A stretch of 64,000 nucleotides of DNA from Membranipora membranacea (Eukaryota; Bryozoa; Gymnolaemata; Cheilostomatida; Membraniporidae), in the NCBI GenBank assembly GCA_914767715.1, contig OU612065.1:22320001-22384000 (forward strand), written 5' to 3'. Position 1 is the stretch's first letter. Every line of letters starts with the position of its first letter. The position numbers and the translations under genes are program-made. A model generated the notes under the pieces. The model searched no databases. It was not told where the DNA came from and saw only the letters and a program-made list of their open reading frames with translations. Positions 1 through 11,922 of the stretch are shown here, one piece after another.

Positions 1-83
1 ATCGGCGAATCAGTTAATTTTCTCATCATGGAAAGCAGTTAAGTAATCGTGTCCGAAACTTCGTCTCAACTAAGTGGAAGACC

Positions 84-203
84 CTAGAACATTTTGATCC
101 AGTTTGCCTGGACACTAGTTGCTCCCTTCCACTGCTCACGCAGCAGGCAAGTGGAGGCGGAGCAGCTTCTAATGCAGACAAATGTACCAAACTTGGTCTT
201 GAT
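84..203. mobile_element. Inverted-repeat MITE, copy 1
   Basis: This short foldback sequence has one end reading TTTGATCCAGTTTGCCTG and the other the inverted counterpart ATGCAGACAAATGTACCAAAC. Related copies lie at 15535-15638, 28838-28949 and 42511-42625. No coding capacity. The exact ends are diffuse in this copy, which looks degraded. Confidence 0.5.
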
Positions 204-309
204 AAACCCCAACCAGTATGCCTATCATCAGAAGCTGAGCACCAGGCGCCAGGCCCCAGCATCCTTGTATCATCAACTTGCTCTATAGTCATCTAACTCT
301 TACCAGTGA

Positions 310-505
310 AAATTGTTCCTCACATTCTTTAGACATTCGTGGAACGGCCGGTGGGGCGCCAATATGCGATTATCTTAGTGCATTCTCAGCCTGTTATTAC
401 GTGTCTTTTGGTTGTACCAGCTTTATCTGACTTATAATAATCGCCGGACACTGGTGAAGATCTCATTTCCACAAGACATCTCATAGGGAGAGGTCACAAA
501 CCAAG
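310..505 (+). promoter_or_regulatory. 5' flank and leader shared by the two CAP genes
   Basis: The sequence before the CAP1 start codon aligns with 11745-11922 before the CAP2 start. Shared blocks include TCACATTCTT near the far end and GGGAGAGGTC just before the ATG. The likeness shows that promoter and 5' leader were copied with the gene. I see no convincing TATA box and cannot place the transcription start. Confidence 0.35.
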
Positions 506-3500
506 ATGAGTTGGCATATTTCAGTATTGTTGGTAGCACTAGCTGTCGGAAAAGGGTAAGTCACCCATCTCTTACACAGTATAATCTTCATATATTTTTA
601 TTAATTCTTTTGGAGAATCAGATGGAATAGACTACGTCCCTTCTTTTTTCTAAAGGGTGTGTGGATCAAGTTATCTTTAAGTTGAAGTAACAAGTTTCTT
701 ATTTCTGCGACTAGACACAATTGTCATAGTAATTAAAATGATGTAGATCAGAATCAGATGCTGCATGCCCATTTGCAGGGAGGGCATAACTCCCAAATCA
801 AATTATTCGAGATTTGCAGGAGTTTTATTGTCAACCAATGGGGGGAATTTTATGTAGATAATGTACCCTGTAACAGAAACTTAATTCTACTGGTGAGTGC
901 ACTTGTCAGCCATGGCTTGCAAAAAAAGTGGCACCAAAGTCCTCTGTTACAAAGAAGATATAAACATGATGGTAGCCTCCAAGACCAACAGCATAAACTT
1001 TGGCAACATCAATTGAAATACGGGGGGGGGGGGGGTCTCTGTCTGATTTTACATGGTGTAAATCTTCTTCTTATGTCAGGCATAGATGCCGCTTGTTTTC
1101 ATTTCCATGTATCGAAGCTGATAATAATATAAAAGTATTTATAAATATCCATGACCAACCTGGCTTTGTCATGTTACAAATGCTATAATTGCTATAAATG
1201 CTGTAAATGCTATATATGCAGTGTTCTTAGTGAGTGGGAACTGGTGGGAACTGAGTTCCTGCAAAAAAATATAGAGGGGGAACCTTTAGAACACAGTTCC
1301 CACTGGATTCTGTTGAAAAACAGTGCCAGTTGTCTCTTTTGACCAGATATCAATCTCAATCATACTATTACAGATCCATATTTCTGCATAATTTGATCAA
1401 GTAATTGCAAAAAAATCTCAAAACGCCATTTTCTAACCAGAGAGTAGAGTACCCACTAAGAAAAAAGTCCACTTACACCAATGTATATATGCTTTATATG
1501 ATTATATGCTTTATATGCCCTAATGCTTATATGGTTTAATGCTATATTTGGAAATGCATATATATGCATTATAGACCTTATAAGCTATTTATGCTATTCA
1601 AACTATGTATGATGAGCTATTTATGGAATTATAAGAAGTACGTCTACATTTATGGAATTCCAATGTTGGTCAATGGGCCACCGTTGTCTGGTACATGGTG
1701 CCATGATGATTATATAACAGCTCCAATATATGTTCATATAGAAATTATAAGGGTAATGATGTTATGGTCTGTAAACTTGGCTTGTCAGTTGAGTCTGTCA
1801 GTCGATCAGTCTTGGTATTTCAATTTCTGGACCCGACAGTTACATATTATGCCTCAAGAGAACTTCAAATGTTGTTCAATTCTAACTATGTATATCTATT
1901 TGTATTGTTTCATTCTGTCAAACAGGGATTGTGTGGAACAGTGCGCAGAGAAGTTCCGGAATCAAGACCCCATTCACTCTGCCTGTCTTCCGCCGCCACA
2001 GGGATCGTTCAGACCCAGTGAAGAAGGTGTTACAGAGGCTGATAAAGAAGAAATTCTCAGAGTACATAATGAATATCGACGCATTGTACAACCTCCTGCA
2101 ACAAACATGCTGAAAATGGTGAGTTACCACTGAAAATTATAATATTTTATAAAGAGATTCGAAGGTTTAGCTCATTTTAACGAGCACGCCGTAAAATTGA
2201 CAATGAATGATGATAATTACAAACAAGTGTCTGTGTTGTATAAAAATATTTTTGCAAACAGAATCAATACAAACATGCGAAGCTTTTAAATATATTTATT
2301 CCCACAGTACTGGGACGATGAGCTGGCTATGGTTGCCCAGAAATGGGCTTCAAACTGTAAATGGGGACATGACAAAGGCAAGCAGCGAAGTATCCCTGGT
2401 ATGTGAACGGCTTCTTATGTCACATGCCAGATTTCCTTCAAAAATTGTTTATGATTCATTCACTTACTGGAGAATATTTCACAGCCTTGATCGCCACCGC
2501 CTTATGCCTTATATTTTTTGTTTAGTGCTCAAACTCTGCATAGCTTGCTGGTAATGGCATACAAGTATCAACCACAGCCTAGATTCTTTAGTCCGTATAC
2601 TCGCAACAGAACAATGCTATATTTCTGTTTGCTAGGCAAATAACTTTTGGAAGTTGCCTCCTTTTCGTTTTTCAAAACAGGAGCCGTTAATACTTGAGAT
2701 TTTTAGGTAGCATTGATAATAGAATGTTACTACCATAACGAAGCAGAGCTTGAGCAATTTGACTAATTTAGTCTTTGTATGTTCGTACAAAAGTTAATAG
2801 ACTCTGAGCTTTTTATGGATAAGGTAGCAGCTAGCAGCTAGCAGCTAGCCGGCTAATCCGACGTCAACCTACTCATGATATTATTTACTTTACAGGTCGG
2901 ATGGTGGTGGGACAAAACCTTGCACTGGGACATAGAAACTTCACTCGTGCAATTCGAGCATGGTACAATGAAGTCAATCTCTACACATATGGTAAGAGAA
3001 TGAAGTCTTGCTGAGAGTTGTGCAAGGAGTAGCCTATCCCAGACTGTTTGATTGTCCATGTGTTGAAGCATGTGTTGACAAATGTCATGATACTATGAGT
3101 GGCAATAGAGGGACTTAGTGTGCACCACACCTCCCAAAAATGATTTAAAATCTGCTTAAAAAGATTTGTGGGGTCCAGGATGTGGTCTTCCCAGGGTTAA
3201 TCTCCCCTGTAGAAAGCCGAAGAAAAATAATAGTGGGCCCAGTGGGGTAAGGAATGAGGCATAAGCACCAAGAAAAGATAGCTATCATCCGTAAATGCCT
3301 TATAACACTAGATAACATGAGATTGGATATCATTTCTTAGCTTACTGCCTCCACTGCACTGCAGACCTGGAGCCTATGGTTGACGGACAACTTCAAAATC
3401 AAAAATCAGTGTTTCAGAAAATTCTTAGAATTTCAGAGAATTTTCAGGAACTTGAGAACCTACAAGCTTGTATAAATTTGTGAGCACTTTAAAACGATAT

Positions 3501-5448
3501 ATGGTGACTCTGCATTTGTCATTTCTCAATTTGAGGTCTCATACAATCATTCATGCAATGGGAGTTATTTTTCGAAATCACCTACTGAAGATTATTGCTT
3601 ATCCTGTGTCAAACCATTTATGTCATCTGTTCATTCATTGTTCATTGATGGAACAATGTGGTTATTTCTTTACAGGGGAACCTAATCAAACGAGAGGCTA
3701 CAAAAGGATCGGCCATTACACTCAAGTTGTGTGGGCGACATCGAATCTAGTTGGTTGCGGATATGCCAAATGTAATGATACAAAGAACCACTATGTTTGT
3801 AATTATGGACCGGCGTGAGTGGAATAATAATAGGATTTCTCTTCAATTCGTAAAATAACGGTTACTTAATTTCTTGACTTCTGCAAAATAGATCTTGAAG
3901 TGACTAAACATATCAGATGTGAAGGTCCTTGCTCTGTTACATACACTAAGTAGCCTGGGAGGGATTTCAATCAAAAACAGCTAAAATCATAATTTGATCG
4001 CTCACTTAATGAGTGAGTGATACCTGCTAGGGTCTCGCTCAGAAGTTGCTCACTCATTGTTGAAACTATATACATTCTGAGTGAGCGATTTGGGAGCGAT
4101 TTTGTCCATGTGGGTGATGATTTTGAGTGATGTGATAGTGATAATTTGCTTTAGTAAAGTATCACTTATTCTAATTGAAATACCACCCTGACCATGCTAA
4201 CAACAAGATACCAAGTATACTTAGTACTTTATTACCAGTACCAGGGAACGAATTCTGCTGATCGGAAATTCAGGAAATCAGCTCTTTTTCTCCGTTAATT
4301 TTTCATATTATGCAACTTGTTTAACATTCTTATGATAACTGCTTTATTTTTTTACACATTGGCTACATCTGTCAATCGGAATTTTTGAATTATGGTAAGG
4401 TGATACAGCCTTGCTATGCTTGTGTCTTTTTTAGAGGAAACTACAAAGGAAAGTCACATTTGCCATATGTAACCGGAACGCCAGCATCAAGCTGCCCAAA
4501 CTCTGCACAGGATGGTCTCTGTGGTAGGTGTTTGAGTATGAAGGGATTTTGCGAATCATTTCAAGGAAGAGAAGCCACAGGCCAACAATGACTTAGACTT
4601 AGAGTTTTGCACATTGGCTCCCAAGCTCTGATGTGTTACTTCTGGGCTTTGAGGTTGATTAAAGGTTGATTAAAATCAGATGTCTTATCACATACCACAT
4701 CCCAAAGCATGGGCGGCAAAATATTAGTGCCTTAGTGGCGAAGCCGCAATATCTGCGCCAAGTTGCTCTCTGTTTGCAGGCAGGTGTTGACTTTGCTCAT
4801 TGTAAAATTGTTTAACTCCTACAGCCCAGTCTCGATTCACAATCAACCTTGCACCTCAACTAGCAGCGATCAGTCTGCCATCTCACCACCACTTGCCTCT
4901 TATACATTTTGGATGTATAAATACACATCATCACTTGCTTAGATATATTGCATATTGTTTATTGCTTATTGTCCATTGCTTATTTCTTATTGTGTATTGC
5001 TTATTGGTTATTATATTTAAGACTGCGGTGCTAAAACCTGTATGACTGGAGGGAAATTAAACATTGACACTTGTCAGTGTGAATGCAAATACAAGAGGGA
5101 ATGGATTAACCAGCATGATTGTTCAGGTGAATATGAATTATCTATTGAGATTATTTTATGGTCGCCAACACCAACATTTATTACCTTCTACACAAACATA
5201 TGATAATTATATAATATGATGTTATTTCTCTTGCATTGATATGCACATCGTATATCACTGAAAACACGACTCACAAAAATCAGTATCAGCTCTCACTGAT
5301 AGAATTACATTGTGAGGAAACCATATGGAGACAACATGTATAAATTTTATTTGCTGATCAAGTCAAAAATGACACATAAGACCATACATAAAACAATTAT
5401 CGTAATGCATCAGGTGAAATTGTTAAAAACAGTGTTATCAAGGAGAGC

Positions 5449-5484
<36 letters not shown>

Positions 5485-5719
5485 TTATACTATTATTATA
5501 TTTGTATTGTTATCTATGCTGACCTTTATTTCCCTTTGCACCTGGCTTGACCAAAATGTGTGCTAAATGATGTATTGTTCCATTTACTTTCTAGTTGACT
5601 GCAGCAAAGCAAAAGATCGCCCCCACTGTGGAAAGACTTTACTTGAAGATACCTGCAAATGGAGAAATATTCCTTACAACTACTGCCCTGTGATGTGTGG
5701 TATCTGCCCTCAAACCTAG
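506..5719 (+). CDS. Secreted CAP-domain (CRISP/venom-allergen family) protein with C-terminal cysteine-rich and ShKT-like domains (CAP1)
   Basis: Eight coding exons: 506-555, 1926-2118, 2308-2398, 2896-2991, 3676-3814, 4435-4523, 5022-5126, 5595-5719; 888 nt, 295 aa. The ATG is chosen because it opens a signal peptide ([15 protein letters not shown], residues 1-17). The CAP domain spans about 52-190 and holds both family signatures, [11 protein letters not shown] (156-166) and [11 protein letters not shown]. The CAP pocket positions read H102, Q118 (usually Glu; part of VGQNLA as in allergen-5 types), E138 and H157. Exon 6 is the CRISP-like hinge. Exon 7 is a six-cysteine segment. Exon 8 has the six-cysteine ShKT pattern ending MCGIC. 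All junctions are GT/AG and phases agree. The product should be extracellular and disulphide-rich; the biological role of the family varies and cannot be read from sequence. A conserved AATAAA follows at 6035. Confidence 0.9.
1022..1035 (+). repeat. Poly-G tract
   Basis: A run of 14 G in the first CAP1 intron. It lies in an intron that otherwise holds only AT-rich irregular repeats of a TATATGC type around 1170-1220 and 1485-1600. Confidence 0.9.
5452..5481. repeat. (TA)n microsatellite
   Basis: About 14 TA units in the last intron of CAP1. Confidence 0.9.
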
Positions 5720-6034
5720 GATTTGAATTAAGAATGTTGATAAGTAAATGTGATGTATGTCTAGTCTTACATAACAATCTGCAAAGTCATGTAAAGTCTC
5801 ATTAATTTTTTTTGTGTGTTCTTGTTGAAACTAATTATTTTCATTTTAAAAAATTTATTATGATGATACATGTAACCATGTGCATCACCATCATATACAC
5901 TTTATGTATTCATATATATTTAGTAGTCCATTGTGTTCTGCAAATTCATGTTAAGTCTCATCGACTTTTTTGCCATTTAGTTTTGTTAAAAATTACTCTA
6001 CACTTTGTTTCATCATCAAAATGCACTTAATAAC

Positions 6035-6040
6035 AATAAA
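6035..6040 (+). terminator. CAP1 polyadenylation signal
   Basis: AATAAA 316 bases after the CAP1 stop. The surrounding 3'UTR, including CACTTTGTTTC and AATAAAAATCAGAGC-like text, is repeated after CAP2 (16152), so the signal was duplicated with the gene and has been kept in both copies. Confidence 0.7.
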
Positions 6041-6090
6041 ATCAGAGCTCTCGCAAAAAAGGTTTTATTACTTCTCATATTATGGTAACC

Positions 6091-6129
6091 TAGCCCTGTT
6101 CACACGCCGTGGCCGTGTGAACAGGGCTA
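6091..6129. repeat. Perfect 16-bp-arm hairpin
   Basis: Arms TAGCCCTGTTCACACG (6091-6106) and its exact complement (6114-6129) enclose CCGTGGC. A similar hairpin with the same GTGGCCGTG centre is at 42944-42975. It lies just past the CAP1 poly(A) signal. It may be a tiny foldback element. Confidence 0.8.
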
Positions 6130-6880
6130 ATGGTAACCATTATTGTGTTGGCGACAAAAATTGCTTATGAGAAAGCAATTAATTTACCATTTGTAACGTA
6201 TACTGTGTGTGGTTTATTAGGTGTAGTTTTACAGGATCATGTTGATTCGTAATAACTGTAAAGAACAGTTGAAAGATAAGTAAGTTAACGTTCAGTGAAA
6301 GTTATGTGGTAAAAGGCACATCATAAAGCAGAGAAATAGCTTTGCAATAACATACAAAATAGAGAATGTTTCAATACATCAAATTGTAGGACGTATAAAA
6401 TCAAGTATGTTGGAAGAATTACTTACCTTATTAGCCTTATTAGCACACAGTACGTTACGTCAGCTGAGTTTAAGTAAAGGTTAAATGTTTTGTATGTGAC
6501 AATCTGCCATGAGCTAATAGCTAGATGATGATATGCTCCAGAGGAGCTCATGGCAAAGAGTGAAATCATTATGGTACATGTAGGCAGTGTACAATTGAAC
6601 AATGAAGTTTTACATGAGATAGCTTTAGGATTTGTTTATGTGATGAGTCATAATGATCAGTCATGATATGCTATTTGCTGACCGTTACACCATTCCTGAT
6701 TTATAGTTAGCCACTGAAATATTTTCAATTCGGTTTTATAAAGAATTGTGTTAGAAAACTGGAAATGTTTCAATCTTTTAGATTTTTTTAGCAACCTTGA
6801 CAGCTCAGCTTCAATTTCTATCAGAATGTAGGACAAAAACATTATGTTTTGAAAGAAATTATCTGTAACATTTTGGTCTG
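6130..6880. other. Intergenic, no gene recognised
   Basis: AT-rich sequence between the CAP1 3' end and the tRNA array. I found no coding, RNA or element structure I can support. Confidence 0.5.
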
Positions 6881-7570
6881 TTGGACAAAGGGTGAGTATG
6901 TAGCTTCTGGTCTTCAGAGGGGTTTTTCTATTGGTCGCCAAGGAAACTAAGCTTGACTTATTTAAATTCATTAATAATCACCTAACAAATGATCATGATT
7001 ATTCTGAAAATTTCTCATTTCTGAAACCTGAAATATACTTATCAATTTGGCATTGAAAAATTCATCATCTCAGGTTTTGGGTTGCTACATGAAATTTTTC
7101 CAATCTTTTTGACCAGATTATCAGCCTAACCAATAAAGACCACTGTTTATGACAAAACAGAGGGTTGGCTGCCCCTAAAGAGGGACGCAAGTTGCCCGGA
7201 GTCCTCATACTGAGAGTGTGATACATCCTAGTAAACTAAAATGCATCCTAGAGGTGAGGCCATGGTGGACCTCCTAATCGTGAGTGTGCAGCAAGCTGCC
7301 AGAAACTGAAACAGGCACTAATCAGCCATTGGCCATGACACTTTGATCTTAGCCAATAGGCCGAGAAGCCTAACCAATAAAGAACTGTAAACATACTGAG
7401 AAACTGAGCTCTTTGCATTCTCACTGGCCACTAGATACTATAATATTATTATTAAAAGCAGTGTACCTCCTTAGTTATCAGAATATGTATACATATCTAG
7501 TGTCTCTATGCATAGCGTGATGCCATGCTAACCCTGTGTGTGCCAGCCGCTGTTTTCCACCACTGCCGTT

Positions 7571-7750
7571 AGTCCCACAAAGCACTGTAGCCTCAAAGTT
7601 AGTCCCACAAAGCACTACAGTCTCAAAGTTAGACCCACAATGCACTACAGTCTCAGAGTTAGTCCCACAATGCACTAAAGTCTCAAAGTTAGTCCCAAGA
7701 TGCACTAAAGTCTCAAAGATAATCCAACAATGCACTGCAGCCTCAAAAAA
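7571..7750. repeat. 30-bp minisatellite, six units
   Basis: Six units of exactly 30 bp (7571, 7601, 7631, 7661, 7691, 7721), consensus AGTCCCACAATGCACTAAAG then TCTCAAAGTT. The last unit ends at the base next to tRNA copy 1, and its final A-run is the T tract behind the tRNA. Other array units carry only one or two versions. The open frames across it on both strands are a by-product of the length being divisible by three. Confidence 0.9.
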
Positions 7751-7822
7751 AGGTTCCACCGAGATTTGAACTCGGATCGCTGGATTCAAAGTCCAGAGTG
7801 CTAACCATTACACCATGGAACC
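7751..7822 (-). tRNA. tRNA-Gln(TTG), copy 1
   Basis: 72 nt on the minus strand. Acceptor arms GGTTCCA and TGGAACC pair fully, the anticodon stem CTGGA/TCCAG encloses loop CTTTGAA with anticodon TTG, and the T arm CCGAG/CTCGG encloses TTCAAAT. A and B boxes are canonical. It is followed at once by seven T on the minus strand, a strong Pol III stop. No intron; CCA is not encoded. Confidence 0.93.
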
Positions 7823-8249
7823 CAGGTTAGGCAGTTTCCAGACCTTCTGGTTTCTGGAGGAATTAAATCTATTGGTCACCAAGGAAACTAAGATTAATTA
7901 AGACAATTAATATATTCACAGGAAACAGATCATGATTATTCTGTAAATGTCTCATTTCTGTTACCTGGCATTGATTGATTAATCTGACATCGAAAAAAAG
8001 TCATCAGCTCATCTTCTTGGAGGTTTTTTTTAAGAAACATTCAAATTCTTTTGGATAACTTCACCGTATAAATCAGATTTTCATTCACACCAATAGAGAG
8101 CTCTAATCATGCCAAGAAACCTCTGAGTACTGTACTCTCACTCTAAAAATTCTAATACAGTATCACAATATTCATAATCTCATATAATTTGTCCCACAAT
8201 GCACTGTAGCAACACAGGTTCCCCCACAATGCACTGCAGCCTCAAAAAC

Positions 8250-8321
8250 AGGTTCCACCGAGATTTGAACTCGGATCGCTGGATTCAAAGTCCAGAGTGC
8301 TAACCATTACACCATGGAACC
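8250..8321 (-). tRNA. tRNA-Gln(TTG), copy 2
   Basis: Identical to copy 1 over all 72 nt, with all four stems paired. A five-T Pol III stop follows within two bases of the 3' end (CCTGTTTTTG on the minus strand). Confidence 0.93.
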
Positions 8322-8872
8322 CTGGTTAGACTCTTTCCAGACCCTCTGGTTTCTGGAGGAGTTAATCTTTTGGTCACCAAGGGAACTAAGATTGTCTTAA
8401 CTCACATTAATTAAGATCATTAATATCCACCTAAAACAGATGATAATTATTCTGAAACTCTCTAATTCTGGATCCTGATATTGGTTGATTAATTCGATAG
8501 GGAATAAGTCATCTTCTCAGATCTCTGGAGTGTGTAATGAAATTTAACCAATCCCACTTGACTACTTTCTCATACAGAAAAACAAATAAACCAGATCTTT
8601 GCTCGAACAAATAGAGAGCTTTTATCACACCCAGAGACGTATTTCAGTACACTCCCACTTTATACCTGGTTATTAAATATAACATAAGAAGCAGTGTGCT
8701 TGAGGTATCACAGTGTTATTACGGATCTATCATCTTTATGCAGGGTGAAAAACCCTGTGTGCTTGGCGTTGTTGTTTCTCTGACAATGTCAGAGTTGTGC
8801 GCCCTCACAGTTTGTCCCACAATGCACTGTAGTCACACAGTGAACTCCACAATGCACTGCAGCCTCAAAAAC

Positions 8873-8944
8873 AGGTTCCACCGAGATTTGAACTCGGATC
8901 GCTGGATTCAAAGTCCAGAGTGCTAACCATTACACCATGGAACC
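8873..8944 (-). tRNA. tRNA-Gln(TTG), copy 3
   Basis: Identical to copies 1, 2 and 5. Same five-T stop directly behind it. Confidence 0.93.
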
Positions 8945-9552
8945 ATGGTTACACACCAGCCCTTTTGGTTTCTGGAGGATTAATCCATGGTCTCCAAGGA
9001 GACTACGATTGAGTTAATTAAGACAATTAATATTCACAGGAAACAGATCATGATTATTCTGAAAATGCCTCATTTCTGTTACCTGAAGTTGATTGATTAA
9101 TCTGACATTAGGAAAGTCATCAGCTCAGCTCCTTGGATAACTACACCGTATAAATCTTATCAATAGAGAGCTTCAATCATGTCAAGAAACCAAAGTTCTG
9201 GGTACTCTTGCTCTATAACTCAAATGTAATCACTATATGCATAATAATATCTCTCATCTATATTATGTATGTTGTCCTTCTATATTAACAATCGAATTAT
9301 TTATCACGCCCAGAGACATAACTCTGTACATTTTCACTTTATTCCTTGTTATTAAATACAACATAAGAAGCAGTGTGCAGGAGGTATCACAGTGTTATTA
9401 CGGATCTATCAACTGTATGCATGTTGAAAAACCCTGTGTGCTTGGCGTTGTTGTTTCTCTGACAATGTCAGAGTTGTGCGCCCTCACAGTTTGTCCCACA
9501 ATGCATTGTATCCACACAGTTTCCACGGACAAAGCACTGCAGCCTCAAAAAC

Positions 9553-9624
9553 AGGTTCCACCGAGACTTTTACTCGGATCGCTGGATTAAAAGTCCACAG
9601 TGCTAACAATTACACCATGGAACC
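9553..9624 (-). pseudogene. tRNA-Gln pseudogene, copy 4
   Basis: Same 72-nt length, but the anticodon loop reads CTTTTAA, so the anticodon would be TTT. The first anticodon-stem pair is broken, the D loop has a G-to-T change, and the T loop TTCAAAT has become TAAAAGT, which destroys the B box. The five-T tract is kept. I call it a pseudogene and not a lysine tRNA, because the promoter box is lost and the acceptor remains glutamine-type. Confidence 0.8.
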
Positions 9625-9848
9625 ATGGTTACTTACTTTCTAGACCTTCAGGTTTCTGAAGGAGTTAATCTTTTGGTCACCAAGGAGACCATGATTGTCT
9701 TAATTAACATCAATTAAGATCCTTAATATTCACCAAAAACAGATGATATTCATTCTGGAAACGTCTAACCTCTGAATCCTGATATTGGTTGATAAATTTG
9801 ATAACGAATAAGTCATCTTCTCAGCTCTTTGGAAGTTAACCAATCTCA

Positions 9849-9874
9849 CAAACAAACAAACAAACAAACAAACG
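9849..9874. repeat. (ACAA)n microsatellite
   Basis: About six ACAA units within an array spacer. Confidence 0.85.
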
Positions 9875-10163
9875 AACATATAAACCAGATTTTCGTTCCA
9901 ACCTATAGAGAGCATTTTCACGTCTAGAGGCTTAGCTCTGTACATTTTCACTTTATACCTGGTTATTAAATACAACATAAGAAGCAGTGTTCAGGAGGTA
10001 TCAGTGTTATTACGGATCTATCATCTGTATACATGGTGAAAAGCCCTGTATGCTTGGCCTTCATGTTTTTCTGACAATGTCAGAGTTGTGCGCCCTCACA
10101 TTTTGTCCCACAATGCACTATACCACATGGTTACCCCCACAATGCACTGCAGCCTCAAAAAAC

Positions 10164-10235
10164 AGGTTCCACCGAGATTTGAACTCGGATCGCTGGATTC
10201 AAAGTCCAGAGTGCTAACCATTACACCATGGAACC
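10164..10235 (-). tRNA. tRNA-Gln(TTG), copy 5
   Basis: Identical to copies 1-3 over 72 nt; stems and boxes intact. A six-T tract follows behind CCTG on the minus strand. Confidence 0.93.
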
Positions 10236-10733
10236 ATGGGTATGCACTTTCCAGACCTTCTGGTTTCTGAAGGAGTTAATATTTTGGTCACCAAGGAGAC
10301 TAAGATTGTCTTAATTAAGATCATTAATAGTCACCAAAAACAGATGATAATTATTCCGAAAGAAGCCGCCTCACTGCTGTTACATGAAACTGATTGATTG
10401 ATCTGATAGTGAATAAGGCAATCTCACTTGCCAACTTTCTCATACAAACAAACATATAAAACAGATTTTCAATCTAACAAATAGAGAGCTTCTATCACAT
10501 CACGAGACTAAGTTATTCATTTATTCTCACTTTATTAAATACAACATGAGAAGCAGTGCGCGGGAGGTATCACAGCGTTATTACGGATCTATCATCTGTA
10601 TGCATGTTGAAAAACCCTGTGTGCTTGGCGTTGTTGTTTCTCTGACAATGTCAGAGTTGTGAGCCCTCACAGTTTGTCCCACAACGCACTGTAGTCACAC
10701 AGTTTCCCCACAATGCACTGTAGCTTATAAAAC

Positions 10734-10796
10734 AGGTTCCACCGAGATTTGAACTCGGTCCAAAGTCCAGAGTGCTAACCATTACACCATGGAACC
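10734..10796 (-). pseudogene. tRNA-Gln pseudogene, copy 6 (internal deletion)
   Basis: A 9-base deletion removes the 3' half of the anticodon stem and the adjoining variable region, leaving 63 nt. Acceptor and T arms are otherwise unchanged. It cannot fold as a tRNA. It is the outermost unit of the array on the CAP2 side. Confidence 0.88.
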
Positions 10797-10989
10797 CTGG
10801 TTAGGCTCTTTCCAGATCTTCTGGTTTAAAAAGCAGTTGAATCTATTGGTATCTAAGGAAACTGATATTAATATAATTTAATACTCACCAAAACAGACAC
10901 AAATTAATCGAAAGATCTCTAACGTCTATTAACTTGAAGTTGATTGATTGATTTGATAGTGTAGAAGTCCTCAAATCTGTGTTCTGTCA

Positions 10990-11744
10990 CTCCCTTAACA
11001 CATTCTAACCTCTGTTAATGAAAATTACTTTTTCTTCTGATTGTTTCTGTTATTGTATTACCGGATAACAACAATTCTATCCTCTGGTTTCATGTGAGAA
11101 GTAGAGACAACTCTGCTAGGTTCTACTCATGTGAGTAGGTAAAGTTGAACCACTCCTCAAAGAAAATTAATTAGAACGACTGATTACAAAAAGGTCTGTT
11201 ACATGTTTACTTGTAATAGCATAACTGTAAGTGATATTGATAGTTATATTGAGCCCTGTGTTGATATCGGCAGGCGTATTTGCACTAGGAATTGAAGTGA
11301 ATAGTTGAATTACGATTTTAACAATTTTAGCAAAATTATTTGTTGAAGTTGAAGTAAGAGTCATTTGATATATAAAGTACTGGAAACATGCCAAAAAATT
11401 GCATATTTTAGCGTTTAGAAAAACTATTTCTGTCGGAATCTGAACCAATCCAAGCCCTCACTGACCTCATTTGTATTCCTCATTAAAAAACATGCCCTAC
11501 GCCATACATTGTGATTTTTGCATTCATTTTCGGAAACGACAAAAAACACTTCTACCGATTGTGGCAATACACATGGCTTGTCAAAGTAATTTTTTCTATT
11601 CTTTGCGGTAATTTAATGCTGGGTGCTAACATATTTCTTTAGATCAAAAGTGTTGCTGGCTAACTACTCTTTCTTACAGCAGGAACTAGATTCCACTGTC
11701 ATTGAGTGGGGCAATGTAATATTTGTTATTGGCACATGGGCACC
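10990..11744. other. Intergenic, no gene recognised
   Basis: AT-rich spacer between the array and the CAP2 5' flank. Short open frames here have no family likeness. Confidence 0.5.
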
Positions 11745-11922
11745 AGCACCCTATAATTGTTATTCACATTCTTCAGCCATTTATAGAAGAGCCTGTTTTG
11801 CACCTACCATCATAAATATGAATATCATCATCAAGTTGTTTTTTTGTTATTTGACATATATTTGTCGCTGGAAACTCTCACTTTCGCTAGACACCACAGA
11901 GGGAGAGGTCGAAGCCCCCAAG

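Larger units (their letters stand above)
6880..10990. repeat. Tandem array of tRNA-Gln-bearing units
   Basis: Units of about 500-680 bp recur. Each has, in order, a block containing GTCCCACAATGCACTG, the minus-strand tRNA, a block containing GGTCACCAAGGAGACTAAG and GATCATGATTATTCTG, and (in most) a block containing GTGTTATTACGGATCTATCA and TGTGCTTGGCGTTGTTG. tRNA bodies start at 7751, 8250, 8873, 9553, 10164 and 10734. A first, older unit at about 6905-7090 has the flank but no tRNA. The units have diverged in their spacers while four tRNA bodies are identical. Confidence 0.85.

Noticed and set aside
1564-2133. 189-codon plus-strand frame covering CAP1 exon 2
   Set aside because: Only the part from 1926 resembles CAP proteins; the upstream part is intron read in phase.
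3990-4095. Repeated GAGTGAGCGAT motifs in a CAP1 intron, partly inverted
   Set aside because: Suggests another degraded foldback, but ends cannot be defined and no second copy was found.
6668-6694. Stretch CTGACCGTTACACCATTCC resembling the 5' part of the tRNA-Gln
   Set aside because: Too short and diverged, and not next to the array flank as in the other units; could be chance.
7478-7789. Open frames on both strands across the 30-bp repeat
   Set aside because: The unit is a multiple of three, so any frame without a stop in one unit stays open. The repeat runs into a tRNA gene, and there is no family likeness.
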